The notes under the pieces were generated by a model. That model made no database searches, was not told where the DNA came from, and was given only the letters and a program-made list of their open reading frames with translations. From CAYLOC01 sp964385195 (lineage in GTDB: Bacteria > Actinomycetota > Actinomycetes > Propionibacteriales > Nocardioidaceae), in assembly GCA_964385195.1 (NCBI GenBank), contig CAYLOC010000201.1, forward strand, positions 1 to 5,327: DNA of 5,327 nt, read 5' to 3'. The translations under genes and the position numbers were made by a program. Within the stretch, counting starts at the first letter, position 1. Each line of letters opens with the position of its first letter. Shown here piece by piece: positions 1 through 5,314 of this stretch.

Positions 1-1
1 G

Positions 2-250
2 CCATGCACAGTCGAGCCGTGGCGCCGTGTCCCGGTTCCCCCGTCCGAATTGATTCCCGGGACCCGGACGCTTTACGGGACAGCGTCTATGTCGTACCAA
101 AGCCCTCAGTAGTTCACTGACCCATTTCCGGAACTCCTCGGGGTTGTTAGTCACCCCTTCCGCGGCGACGACCACCCGCGTCACACCGATGCGCCAAATC
201 AAATAACCATTCGGTCGGCTGCGAGTGAAGGTGCCTCGTCCATGCGCCTT
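2..250 (-). pseudogene. open minus-strand frame running off the left edge, possible gene remnant
   Basis: The frame is open for 83 codons from the TGA at 251-253 to the window edge. Its middle part reads RIGVTRVVVAAEGVTNN, followed by a stretch that could form an amphipathic helix (PEEFRKWVSELLRALV). The codons covering this middle part mostly end in G or C, as in real genes of this organism. There is no ATG; the only starts are TTG (200-202) and GTG (for example 182-184), and neither has a ribosome site. The last 30 or so codons turn basic and glycine/proline-rich, which looks less like a gene. An open run of this length can arise by chance in high-GC DNA. I do not recognise a family. It may be the decayed 5' part of a gene that continues to the left. 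Confidence 0.2.
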
Positions 251-314
251 TCAGACCTGGAGTCCTCGGTGACGCTGTCTCGAAAGCGCTGACCTCAGAA
301 ATTGATAATCCAGA

Positions 315-331
315 GAAAGCAGAGTGCTTTC
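315..331. repeat. 7-bp inverted repeat (GAAAGCA / TGCTTTC)
   Basis: GAAAGCA at 315-321 and TGCTTTC at 325-331 pair perfectly around a 3-nt loop (GAG). A second GAAAGC copy sits upstream at 282-287. The hairpin abuts the left copy of the 30-bp direct repeat (331-360), and nothing similar lies left of the right copy. Its role is unknown: it could be a weak terminator, a protein-binding site or chance. Confidence 0.35.
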
Positions 332-360
332 GTGGCTAGACGCACTTACGCACTCTTTTA
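331..360 (+). repeat. 30-bp imperfect direct repeat, left copy
   Basis: Aligned without gaps to 917-946, this copy matches at 25 of 30 positions. The differences are at repeat positions 8, 12, 13, 18 and 29. The longest identical block is CGCACTCTTT (349-358, paired with 935-944). Similarity stops sharply at the left end. To the right it may continue weakly to about position 374 if one base is skipped. By chance, such a match within one kilobase would be very unlikely. The origin is unknown: it could be a target or attachment-site duplication, a local duplication, or a dispersed genomic repeat. Confidence 0.75.
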
Positions 361-509
361 ATAAGCCATCGACCAACGCGCAGCGTCATGGGCGGCCAGC
401 TGGTGAACAATTTCAACGAGGTCGGAGCAACCCAGTGCGCAAAGCCTCCAGCGGCGTCAACCCCTCCAGTAGCAGAGTCGACGTGGGTAGCCACAAAGTC
501 ACGGTCCAT
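336..509 (-). other. doubtful 57-codon open frame
   Basis: ATG at 507-509 and TAG at 336-338 enclose 57 codons beginning MDRDFVATHVDSATGGVDAA. A weak GGTGAG lies 5 nt before the ATG. Only about 60% of its codons end in G or C, well below the neighbouring genes, and no motif is recognised. A different minus-strand frame in the same stretch ends with LVEIVHQLAAHDAARWSMAY and a TAA near 361. The competing frames suggest frameshifted gene debris or chance rather than a working gene. Confidence 0.12.
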
Positions 510-549
510 CCGGACTCACCAGCACCACACGGCAGCCGCAGAACCGGCC

Positions 550-663
550 TCAACTGTGGTCGACCGCCCCGCCGGCGAACTGGATAGCCGGGTAGTCGAC
601 CGCGCCGTCGCTAATCATCATCCGAAAGCATCTCGTGCTGCCGTACGCCGCGGTCGATCCCAT
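550..663 (-). pseudogene. 37-codon frame with gene-like codon use, possible gene remnant
   Basis: ATG at 661-663 and TGA at 550-552 enclose 37 codons, 32 of which end in G or C, matching the bias of the real genes here. The product begins MGSTAAYGST and ends AVDYPAIQFAGGAVDHS. No ribosome site precedes the ATG, and an in-frame TAG lies 12 nt upstream of it. It looks more like a surviving 3' fragment of a gene than a small gene. The family is not recognised. Confidence 0.15.
559..610. repeat. short direct repeat, GTCGACCGC copies 36 bp apart
   Basis: Positions 559-574 and 595-610 share 14 of 16 bases, beginning GTCGACCGC in both. The 36-bp period is a multiple of three, so on the minus strand both copies encode AVD within the fragment at 550-663. 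It may be a small tandem duplication or chance. Confidence 0.35.
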
Positions 664-856
664 GTTGGGTGATGCCTAGGACTGCTGAACCGTGCTCGTG
701 CGCGGTAGTAGGGGCCGACCGGCTCGGCGTAATGGTTAGTCACATTGCAAGGAGGCCAAAGCCTCGATCTCTCAGCTCGTGGCCCGCCTTGAATCGGTGC
801 CTGAACAAAACCACAAGGCTGATCGGCCGGGTGATGGATCGATTCACCGATCGTCA

Positions 857-876
857 GGGCCGCGGACGGGCCGCGG
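857..876. repeat. GC-only hairpin and direct repeat (GGGCCGCGG twice)
   Basis: GGGCCGCGG occurs at 857-865 and again at 868-876. Because CCGCGG is its own reverse complement, the two copies can also form a 6-bp hairpin with an ACGGG loop. No T-run follows on either strand. It could be a weak transcription stop downstream of nrdJ or a chance product of high GC content. Confidence 0.3.
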
Positions 877-916
877 TGGATACCGGGTGGCCAGTTACCT
901 TCTGGGTCCGCGCCAA

Positions 917-946
917 CGTGGCTCGACCTACTTCCGCACTCTTTGA
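917..946 (+). repeat. 30-bp imperfect direct repeat, right copy
   Basis: This is the partner of 331-360, in the same orientation and 586 bp away. Its right end overlaps a 7-bp inverted repeat at 940-957. It lies 77 nt beyond the nrdJ stop codon. A short segment at 11-25, read on the minus strand, resembles 911-928 (GCGCCA and GCTCGAC shared, with a 3-nt gap) and may be a partial third copy. Confidence 0.75.
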
Positions 947-957
947 TACTTCAAAGA
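940..957. repeat. 7-bp inverted repeat (TCTTTGA / TCAAAGA)
   Basis: TCTTTGA at 940-946 and TCAAAGA at 951-957 pair perfectly around TACT. The sequence is A/T-rich compared with its surroundings and overlaps the end of the right direct repeat. The size and symmetry would suit an operator or recombinase-binding site as well as a weak RNA hairpin in the nrdJ 3' region. Nothing in the window decides between these. Confidence 0.4.
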
Positions 958-965
958 CCTCTCGT

Positions 966-1000
966 TTCCCCGTTGGATCCGGTCCGCGCCCCCCGGGGAA
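966..1000 (-). terminator. candidate terminator of the nrdR-nrdJ operon
   Basis: TTCCCCG (966-972) and CGGGGAA (994-1000) form a 7-bp stem, 24 to 58 nt past the nrdJ stop codon in the direction of transcription. The 21-nt loop is G/C-rich and contains GGATCC, so it could fold further. No T-run follows on the minus strand, which is common for actinobacterial terminators but leaves the call weak. Confidence 0.35.
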
Positions 1001-1023
1001 GGACACGACAACCTTGGTTATCT

Positions 1024-3885
1024 TCAGGAGCAGCCCGAGGTGGACCCGCAGCCCTCACAGACGTAGCAGGAGCCGCTCGGTCGCATCTTCGTACCGCAGG
1101 TGAGACACAGAGGAGCGTCGATGGCCTTGCCCTGGATCGACTCCAGCAGTTCCGCGCTGGTATGCGCGTCGGACGGTGTCTCCCGTGCGGTGCGCTGAAC
1201 GGCTTCCTCGGCGGTTGGCGCTGCTGCCTCCACCGCTTCGGCCGGGCCAGGGTTGGCTCCACCGGTAAGGGACTCCACCTCGGGGATCTCCTCGGATTCG
1301 TCGGGGCCGGTGTAGGACCCGGTCTCGAGCTGCCGCTGCCGCTCGTCGGCGGTGTAGATGCCCAACGCCGCCCGCTTCTCGAACGGTAGGTGATCCAGGG
1401 CGAGCCGACGGAAGACGTAGTCGAGGATCGACTGCGCCATCCGCACGTCCGGGTCGTCGGTCAGCCCGGCCGGCTCGAACTTCATGTTGGTGAACTTGCT
1501 GACGTAGGTCTCCAACGGGACGCCGTACTGCAGCGAGATGGAGATCGCCATCGAGAACGCGTCCATGACCCCGGCCAGGGTGGAGCCCTGCTTGCCGAGC
1601 TTGAGGAAGATCTCGCCCAACCCGTCGTCCGGGTAGGAGCCAGCCGTGAGATAGCCCTCGGCACCCGCCACGGAGAACGATGTGGTCTTCGACGGGCGGG
1701 ACTTCGGCAGCCGCTTGCGAACGGGCCGCTCCACGACGACCTGCTCGGGCTCGTTGGCCTGCGCACGTTGGGACTTGGCATCTGAGAGAGGTTGGCCGAC
1801 CTTGCAGTTGTCGCGGTAAACCGCGATCGCCTTCAAGCCAAGCTTCCACCCTTGCAGGTAGATGTCCTCGATCTCATCGACCGTCGCCGACTCCGGCATG
1901 TTCACGGTCTTGCTGATCGATCCGCTGAGGAACGGCTGGACCGCGGCCATCATCCGGACGTGCCCCATCGGCGGGATCGCACGCTCACCCATGGCACAGT
2001 CGAACACCTCGTAGTGCTCCGGCCGCAGCCCGGGTGCGTCGATGACGTGGCCCTTCTCGGCGATGTACTCCACGATCGCCTCCACCTGCTCGTCTGGGTA
2101 ACCGAGCTTGGTCAGTGCCCGCGGGATGGTCTGGTTCACGATCTGCATAGACCCGCCGCCGACGAGTTTCTTGAACTTCACCAAGGAGAAGTCCGGCTCG
2201 ATGCCGGTGGTGTCGCAGCCCATCATGAAGCCGATGGTCCCCGTCGGCGCCAACACGCTGGCCTGGGCGTTGCGGAACCCGTGCTCCGCACCGAGCGCGA
2301 GAACCGCCTGCCATGCCTTGGTGGCCTCCGCACGGACGGTCTTGTCCTCGTCGTGCATGGCCCGGATCTCGTCGTTGGCGGCTGCATGCTTGCGCATCAC
2401 ACGCCGGTGGGCCTCGGAGTTCCGCGCATACCCGGCGTACGGGCCAACGACTTCGGCGAGCTCGGCGGAGCGCTTGTACGACGCACCGGTCATCAGCGAC
2501 GTGATGGAGGCGGCGAGTGCACGTCCGCCATCGGAGTCGTAGCCCAGCCCCATCGCCATCAACAGTGCCCCGAGGTTGGCGTAGCCGATGCCGAGTTGGC
2601 GGTAGTCCTGGGTGGTCTTCCCGATCGCCTCGGTCGGGAAGTCGGCGAAGCAGATCGAGATGTCCATGGCGGTGATGATCATCTCCACGCACCGCGCGAA
2701 CAAGGTGGCGTCGAACTGGCCGTCATCGGTCAGGAACTTCAGCAGGTTCAGGCTTGCCAGGTTGCAGCTGGAGTTGTCCAGGCTCATGTACTCACTACAA
2801 GGGTTACTTGCCGTGATCCGCCCCGTCTCCGGGTTGGTGTGCCAGTCGTTGATGGTGTCGTCGTACTGGAGGCCGGGGTCAGCGCACTCCCATGCGGCCT
2901 GCGCGATCTTCTTGAACAGTGCGCGCGCGTCGGTGGTCTCGATGACCTCGCCGGTCTGCCGTGCCCGAAGTCCGAACTTGGTGCCGTCCTCGACCGCCCG
3001 CATGAACTCGTCGGTGACCCGAACGGAGTTGTTGGCGTTCTGGTACTGCACCGAGGAGATGTCCGCCCCGCCGAGATCCATGTCAAATCCCGCGTCACGC
3101 AGTGCACGGATCTTGTCCTCCTCCCGTGCCTTGGTCTCCACGAACTCCTCGATGTCGGGGTGGTCGACATCGAGCACCACCATCTTCGCGGCACGCCGGG
3201 TAGCGCCACCGGACTTGATGGTCCCCGCACTTGCGTCGGCACCACGCATGAACGAGACCGGGCCGCTCGCCGTACCCCCGCTGGACAGCAGCTCTTTGGA
3301 GGAGCGGATGCGGGAGAGGTTCAACCCTGCGCCCGAGCCGCCTTTGAAGATGAAGCCTTCCTCGCGGTACCAGTTCAGGATCGACTCCATCGAGTCGTCG
3401 ACGGAGAGGATGAAACACGCCGACACCTGCTGGGGGGACTGGGTGCCGACGTTGAACCAGACTGGGGAGTTGAAGGCGAAGACCTGGTGCACGAGCATGT
3501 GTGTGAGCTCATGTGCGAAGACCTCCGCATCCGCCGGGGTGGCGAAGTAGCCGTTCTCCTCACCGGACTGCCGGTAGGTCTTCACGACGCGGTCGATGAG
3601 TTGGCGCAGGCTCCACTCCCGCGCCTCGGTGCCAACGGCGCCGCGGAAGTACTTCGTGGTCACGATCGTGGAGGCGTTCGCTGACCAGAAGTCCGGGAAC
3701 TCCACACCCTTCTGCTCAAAGACGGTCTCGCCGGTCTTCCAGTTCTGCTGCACGACGTCCCGGCGCTCCCAGGTGACTTCGTCGTACGGGTGGACGCCCT
3801 CGGTGGTGAAGATCCGCTGGATCCGCAACCCCCGGTCGGTGCCATGCGCAGAACCCTGTGGTCCCCGGCTGTCCGTCTCTGTCAT
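1024..3885 (-). CDS. nrdJ: adenosylcobalamin-dependent (class II) ribonucleoside-diphosphate reductase
   Basis: The 953-residue product reduces ribonucleotides to deoxyribonucleotides in the cytoplasm, using adenosylcobalamin to make the thiyl radical. It is a single-gene enzyme that works with or without oxygen. Domain order: N-terminal B12-dependent RNR domain (about 20-115), catalytic ten-stranded barrel (about 135-690), TSCPD domain (about 735-840), an Ala/Glu/Pro-rich linker (about 865-915) and a cysteine tail. Visible motifs: SACF with Cys157 and NSSC with Cys374 as the probable redox pair; NPCSE (361-365) with Cys363 as the probable radical cysteine, 11 residues before Cys374 as in Lactobacillus class II enzymes; and APTGTIGFMMGCDTTGIEPDFSLVKFKK (546-573). 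Tail cysteines 927, 930, 940, 943, 946 and 952 should pass on reducing equivalents and perhaps bind metal. The ATG at 3883-3885 is chosen because AGGAGG precedes it and the family homology begins soon after; the frame stays open upstream only as a shadow of nrdR. No frameshift is seen. Confidence 0.97.
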   Translation of the reverse strand: MTETDSRGPQGSAHGTDRGLRIQRIFTTEGVHPYDEVTWERRDVVQQNWKTGETVFEQKGVEFPDFWSANASTIVTTKYFRGAVGTEAREWSLRQLIDRVVKTYRQSGEENGYFATPADAEVFAHELTHMLVHQVFAFNSPVWFNVGTQSPQQVSACFILSVDDSMESILNWYREEGFIFKGGSGAGLNLSRIRSSKELLSSGGTASGPVSFMRGADASAGTIKSGGATRRAAKMVVLDVDHPDIEEFVETKAREEDKIRALRDAGFDMDLGGADISSVQYQNANNSVRVTDEFMRAVEDGTKFGLRARQTGEVIETTDARALFKKIAQAAWECADPGLQYDDTINDWHTNPETGRITASNPCSEYMSLDNSSCNLASLNLLKFLTDDGQFDATLFARCVEMIITAMDISICFADFPTEAIGKTTQDYRQLGIGYANLGALLMAMGLGYDSDGGRALAASITSLMTGASYKRSAELAEVVGPYAGYARNSEAHRRVMRKHAAANDEIRAMHDEDKTVRAEATKAWQAVLALGAEHGFRNAQASVLAPTGTIGFMMGCDTTGIEPDFSLVKFKKLVGGGSMQIVNQTIPRALTKLGYPDEQVEAIVEYIAEKGHVIDAPGLRPEHYEVFDCAMGERAIPPMGHVRMMAAVQPFLSGSISKTVNMPESATVDEIEDIYLQGWKLGLKAIAVYRDNCKVGQPLSDAKSQRAQANEPEQVVVERPVRKRLPKSRPSKTTSFSVAGAEGYLTAGSYPDDGLGEIFLKLGKQGSTLAGVMDAFSMAISISLQYGVPLETYVSKFTNMKFEPAGLTDDPDVRMAQSILDYVFRRLALDHLPFEKRAALGIYTADERQRQLETGSYTGPDESEEIPEVESLTGGANPGPAEAVEAAAPTAEEAVQRTARETPSDAHTSAELLESIQGKAIDAPLCLTCGTKMRPSGSCYVCEGCGSTSGCS

Positions 3886-3889
3886 GGTC

Positions 3890-3895
3890 CCTCCT
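3890..3895 (-). promoter_or_regulatory. nrdJ ribosome binding site (AGGAGG)
   Basis: A perfect AGGAGG lies 4 nt before the ATG at 3883-3885. It fixes the nrdJ start although the same frame remains open for another 115 codons upstream through nrdR. Confidence 0.85.
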
Positions 3896-3937
3896 GTGCT
3901 TGATCGTTGGTGGTGCTTGAGGTCAGTGGTGGCAGTA

Positions 3938-4426
3938 CTAGAGGTGTCGTTCACCGGGTGTCGGCTCCGCCCCGGCGGGCGGGTCCTCAGCGCGTAACAA
4001 CGCGATCTCGGTCTCGAAGTCCGCGGCGGACTCGAACGCACGATAGACGCTGGCGAACCGCAGGTAGGCCACCTCATCGAGCTGGCGCAGCGGCTCCAGG
4101 ATGGCCAGACCCACCTCGTGGGAGGGGATCTCCGCTGATCCGGACGCTCGCAGCATTCCCTCGACCGAAGACCCGAGCCGTGCCAGGTCGTCGTCGGTGA
4201 CCGGCCGTCCCTTACACGCCTTGCGCACACCAGAGATCGCTTTGTCCCGGCTGAACGCCTCGGTGGCGCCGGACCGCTTCACCACCGTCAACTGGATCTG
4301 CTCAACGGTGGTGAAGCGACGCTCACACTCCGAGCAGCACCGCCGGCGCCGGATCGAGGAGCCGTCGTCGGCCACCCGGGAGTCCAGAACCCGGGTATCG
4401 GTGTGACGGCAGTAGGGGCAATGCAC
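3938..4426 (-). CDS. nrdR: transcriptional repressor NrdR
   Basis: The 162-residue product is the zinc-ribbon and ATP-cone repressor of ribonucleotide reductase genes; bound nucleotides set its oligomeric state and its DNA binding. The zinc ribbon has Cys3, Cys6, Cys31 and Cys34, with the family pattern HCPYC, VLDSR (13-17), SSIRRRR (23-29) and ERRFTTVE (35-42). The ATP-cone runs from about 48 (VVKRSG) to 138 (FASVYRAF and following). The length is close to the usual 150-160. The GTG at 4424-4426 is chosen because family members begin with Met-(His or Arg)-Cys-Pro and AAAGGAG lies 7 nt upstream; an ATG at 4522 would add 32 unrelated residues and swallow the leader. nrdJ follows after 52 nt with no terminator, so the two are probably co-transcribed. 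The C-terminal 20 residues (Asp/Pro/Glu-rich) are a variable tail. Confidence 0.97.
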   Translation of the reverse strand: MHCPYCRHTDTRVLDSRVADDGSSIRRRRCCSECERRFTTVEQIQLTVVKRSGATEAFSRDKAISGVRKACKGRPVTDDDLARLGSSVEGMLRASGSAEIPSHEVGLAILEPLRQLDEVAYLRFASVYRAFESAADFETEIALLRAEDPPAGAEPTPGERHL

Positions 4427-4433
4427 GACCCCG

Positions 4434-4440
4434 CTCCTTT
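4434..4440 (-). promoter_or_regulatory. nrdR ribosome binding site (AAAGGAG)
   Basis: AAAGGAG stands 7 nt before the GTG at 4424-4426. It decides for this GTG start over the upstream in-frame ATG at 4520-4522. Confidence 0.85.
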
Positions 4441-4462
4441 CACCGGCCGTGACCTGCTTGCC

Positions 4463-4535
4463 TGGGGACAGAACTGGGGACGGCTTGGGGATAACCGACC
4501 GCACCTGTGGGCAGCAAACCACAACCTGTGGAAAA
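4463..4535 (-). promoter_or_regulatory. phased TGKGGR motif row with DnaA-box-like sites in the nrdR leader
   Basis: On the plus strand, TGGGGA starts at 4463, 4475 and 4486, TGTGGG at 4506 and TGTGGA at 4527. The steps of 12, 11, 20 and 21 bp are close to one or two DNA turns, so all five face roughly the same side. On the minus strand, 4527-4535 reads TTTTCCACA, which fits the relaxed DnaA-box consensus TTWTNCACA, and 4486-4494 reads TTATCCCCA, one base from TTATCCACA. ACCTGTGG is repeated exactly at 4503-4510 and 4524-4531. The row lies between the candidate promoter and the nrdR start. DnaA control of ribonucleotide reductase is known in E. coli; here it is inference. Confidence 0.35.
4519..4534. 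promoter_or_regulatory. candidate NrdR box 2
   Basis: CCACA (4519-4523) and TGTGG (4527-4531) form a perfect inverted repeat around ACC. Its centre is about 32 bp, roughly three DNA turns, from that of the better box at 4550-4565. NrdR usually binds two 16-bp palindromes at such spacing. The match to the A/T-rich core consensus is weak, and the site overlaps a DnaA-box-like sequence, so identity is uncertain. Confidence 0.4.
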
Positions 4536-4549
4536 CAACATCCTTGTAA

Positions 4550-4565
4550 CTACTATATCTAGGGA
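4550..4565. promoter_or_regulatory. candidate NrdR box 1
   Basis: The core CTATATCTAG (4553-4562) differs at one position from the CTATATATAG core of the common NrdR-box consensus. It lies 124 nt upstream of the nrdR start, over or next to the candidate -10 and transcription start, where a bound repressor would block initiation. Autoregulation of the nrdR-nrdJ operon by NrdR is the expected arrangement. Confidence 0.6.
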
Positions 4566-4566
4566 A

Positions 4567-4595
4567 ACGCTACGCCGGATGTGCGCACGGATCAA
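4567..4595 (-). promoter_or_regulatory. candidate nrdR-nrdJ promoter
   Basis: TTGATC (4590-4595) as -35 and TAGCGT (4567-4572) as -10 are 17 nt apart and fit the actinobacterial housekeeping pattern TTGAC/TANNNT. The start would fall near 4560, inside NrdR box 1. An alternative -10, TATAGT (4552-4557), is a better hexamer but has no good -35. Either choice places the NrdR box over the promoter. Confidence 0.4.
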
Positions 4596-4829
4596 GAGCA
4601 GGACATCGCCGATCTGCGCTTTCCTCGTTGTCGCAGGTCAGATGCGGTGGCGCAGCCCGGAGTTCGGCGTGTCGCGCTCACAGCGACCCGAGACTCGCCG
4701 GTTTCGACGGCAGCTGGTTATGGGGTCCGGATCGCCTCGCGCAACAATCCGCGCGCGCTGCCGATGTCCGTCATGCTGGTCAGGCAGCGACGGGACTGCC
4801 CAACCCCCTGCGATCTCGTCCCTGCGTAC
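4596..4829. other. intergenic stretch between the nrdR promoter and the LysM gene terminator
   Basis: No gene is supported on either strand. The plus frame starting at 4581 has no ribosome site and gives Arg/Pro-rich protein. The one structure seen is an inverted repeat, CGCTGCC (4756-4762) with GGCAGCG (4783-4789), around a 20-nt loop; it could back up the terminator at 4830-4863. No cobalamin riboswitch was recognised. Confidence 0.5.
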
Positions 4830-4863
4830 GGCGGGGTCCCGGCCCTCGTGCCGGGACCCCGCC
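4830..4863. terminator. strong hairpin terminator after the LysM gene
   Basis: Positions 4830-4843 and 4850-4863 form a perfect 14-bp G/C-rich stem with a 6-nt loop (CCTCGT). The hairpin begins 31 nt after the LysM stop codon in the minus direction and would separate that gene from nrdR. The only short T-run (TTT) follows it on the plus strand, so it may act in both directions or stop plus-strand transcription; no plus-strand gene leads into it. Confidence 0.8.
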
Positions 4864-4893
4864 TTTGCGCAGACCCGGCACCGTCGCGCTCGA

Positions 4894-5253
4894 CTACCCG
4901 ACCGGAACCCGCAGCGGCTGACCAACGCGCACAGCACCGGCGTCCGCCAGGTGGTTCAACTCGGCGATCTCGGCGACGACGGCGCGAGGATCCGACTCCG
5001 GAGCCGCCTCCCGCGCCACGTCCCACACCGTCTGACCGGGCTCGACGACCACCAACTCGGTGCGCGGATGGTGTGCGGTATCGGTGGACACCGCGGGGGC
5101 GGCAATCGCCACCATCGCCACCAACGTCACTCCCAGGGCCACCACCCACAGCACCAGCTTTCCTCGTCGTGTCAGGTGCACCGGGGCCTGGTGGGTGGCA
5201 GCCGGGCGCACCGCGTCACGGCGCTGCACAGTGAGGCTTCCGTTCGCTGTCAT
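4894..5253 (-). CDS. membrane-anchored LysM protein, DivS/YneA/ChiZ-like division suppressor
   Basis: The 119-residue product has a basic cytoplasmic N-terminus (Arg11, Arg12, Arg29, Arg30, Lys32), one membrane helix (about 33-53, rich in Leu/Val/Ala) and an outward-facing LysM domain (about 66-117: LVVVEPGQTVWDVA, then AEIAELNHL, then VRVGQPLRVP). LysM domains bind peptidoglycan. No catalytic domain is visible. Small single-helix LysM proteins beside lexA and nrdR include YneA of Bacillus, DivS of Corynebacterium and Rv2719c (ChiZ) of Mycobacterium, which are induced by DNA damage and restrain division; the same role here is inferred from architecture and position next to nrdR. The ATG at 5251-5253 has AAGGAG 8 nt upstream. 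A strong hairpin follows the stop. It could instead be a general cell-wall-binding protein. Confidence 0.9.
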   Translation of the reverse strand: MTANGSLTVQRRDAVRPAATHQAPVHLTRRGKLVLWVVALGVTLVAMVAIAAPAVSTDTAHHPRTELVVVEPGQTVWDVAREAAPESDPRAVVAEIAELNHLADAGAVRVGQPLRVPVG

Positions 5254-5291
5254 CGTTCCGTCTCCTTCGTCAAGACCTTCGCAGGCAATCT

Positions 5292-5314
5292 GTCCTACCC
5301 GCCACCGCCGACAG
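5292..5314 (-). promoter_or_regulatory. candidate PafBC-type (RecA-independent) DNA-damage promoter
   Basis: Read on the minus strand, CTGTCGGCG (5306-5314), exactly 8 nt, then TAGGAC (5292-5297) matches 9 of the 12 specified positions of the mycobacterial RecA-independent damage motif tTGTCRgtg-N8-TAnnnT. The expected start near 5285 would leave a leader of about 30 nt with a good ribosome site. The mismatches are the first T, the eighth position and the last T of the -10. Confidence 0.45.

Larger units (their letters stand above)
1..1023. other. gene-poor region downstream of nrdJ
   Basis: No convincing gene is present in this kilobase. Plus-strand open frames at 324-587, 388-672 and 669-1103 translate into Arg/Pro/Ser-rich, low-complexity protein without a Shine-Dalgarno sequence or recognisable motif, and the last one runs into the antisense of the nrdJ tail. 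Several minus-strand fragments look more protein-like but are short, lack ribosome sites and change frame; they are listed separately. A/T-rich patches (for example around 296-365 and 940-957) contrast with the G/C-rich genes to the right. No tRNA or rRNA was recognised by eye. The stretch also holds a 30-bp direct repeat pair and several small hairpins. It may be a decayed gene region or a remnant of inserted DNA; this is inference. Confidence 0.6.

Noticed and set aside
42..87. Overlapping small hairpins (CGTCCG/CGGACG at 42-70; GACGC/GCGTC at 67-87)
   Set aside because: Five- or six-bp stems with long loops are expected by chance at this GC content, and no gene end lies next to them.
752..765. 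GAGGC-CAAA-GCCTC hairpin
   Set aside because: A single 5-bp stem without context or a T-run is too weak to call.
1..1023. CRISPR array or tRNA genes
   Set aside because: No regularly spaced repeats and no cloverleaf with the conserved T-loop sequence were seen on either strand.
669..1103. 144-codon plus-strand frame
   Set aside because: It has no ribosome site and no motif, its composition is Arg/Ser/Pro-rich, and its end is antisense to the nrdJ cysteine tail.
1792..3684. 630-codon open frame on the plus strand
   Set aside because: It is antisense to nrdJ. Long antisense frames are common in high-GC genes with strong third-position bias; it has no ribosome site and its composition (His/Arg/Asp/Leu/Val-rich) mirrors the nrdJ codons.
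3886..4230. Extension of the nrdJ frame upstream to 4230 (1068 codons)
   Set aside because: The added part overlaps nrdR in another frame, has no homology to the family, and a perfect Shine-Dalgarno precedes the ATG at 3885.
4427..4522. nrdR start at the ATG at 4522
   Set aside because: The extra 32 residues have no counterpart in the family, the zinc-ribbon begins right after the GTG at 4426, and AAAGGAG supports the GTG.
4427..4600. Adenosylcobalamin riboswitch ahead of the nrdR-nrdJ operon
   Set aside because: No B12-box-like sequence was found by eye. In Streptomyces such a riboswitch controls the alternative nrdABS operon rather than nrdRJ. A covariance-model search would settle it.
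4581..5234. 217-codon plus-strand frame
   Set aside because: It crosses the strong hairpin and the antisense of the LysM gene, has no ribosome site and is Arg/Pro-rich shadow sequence.
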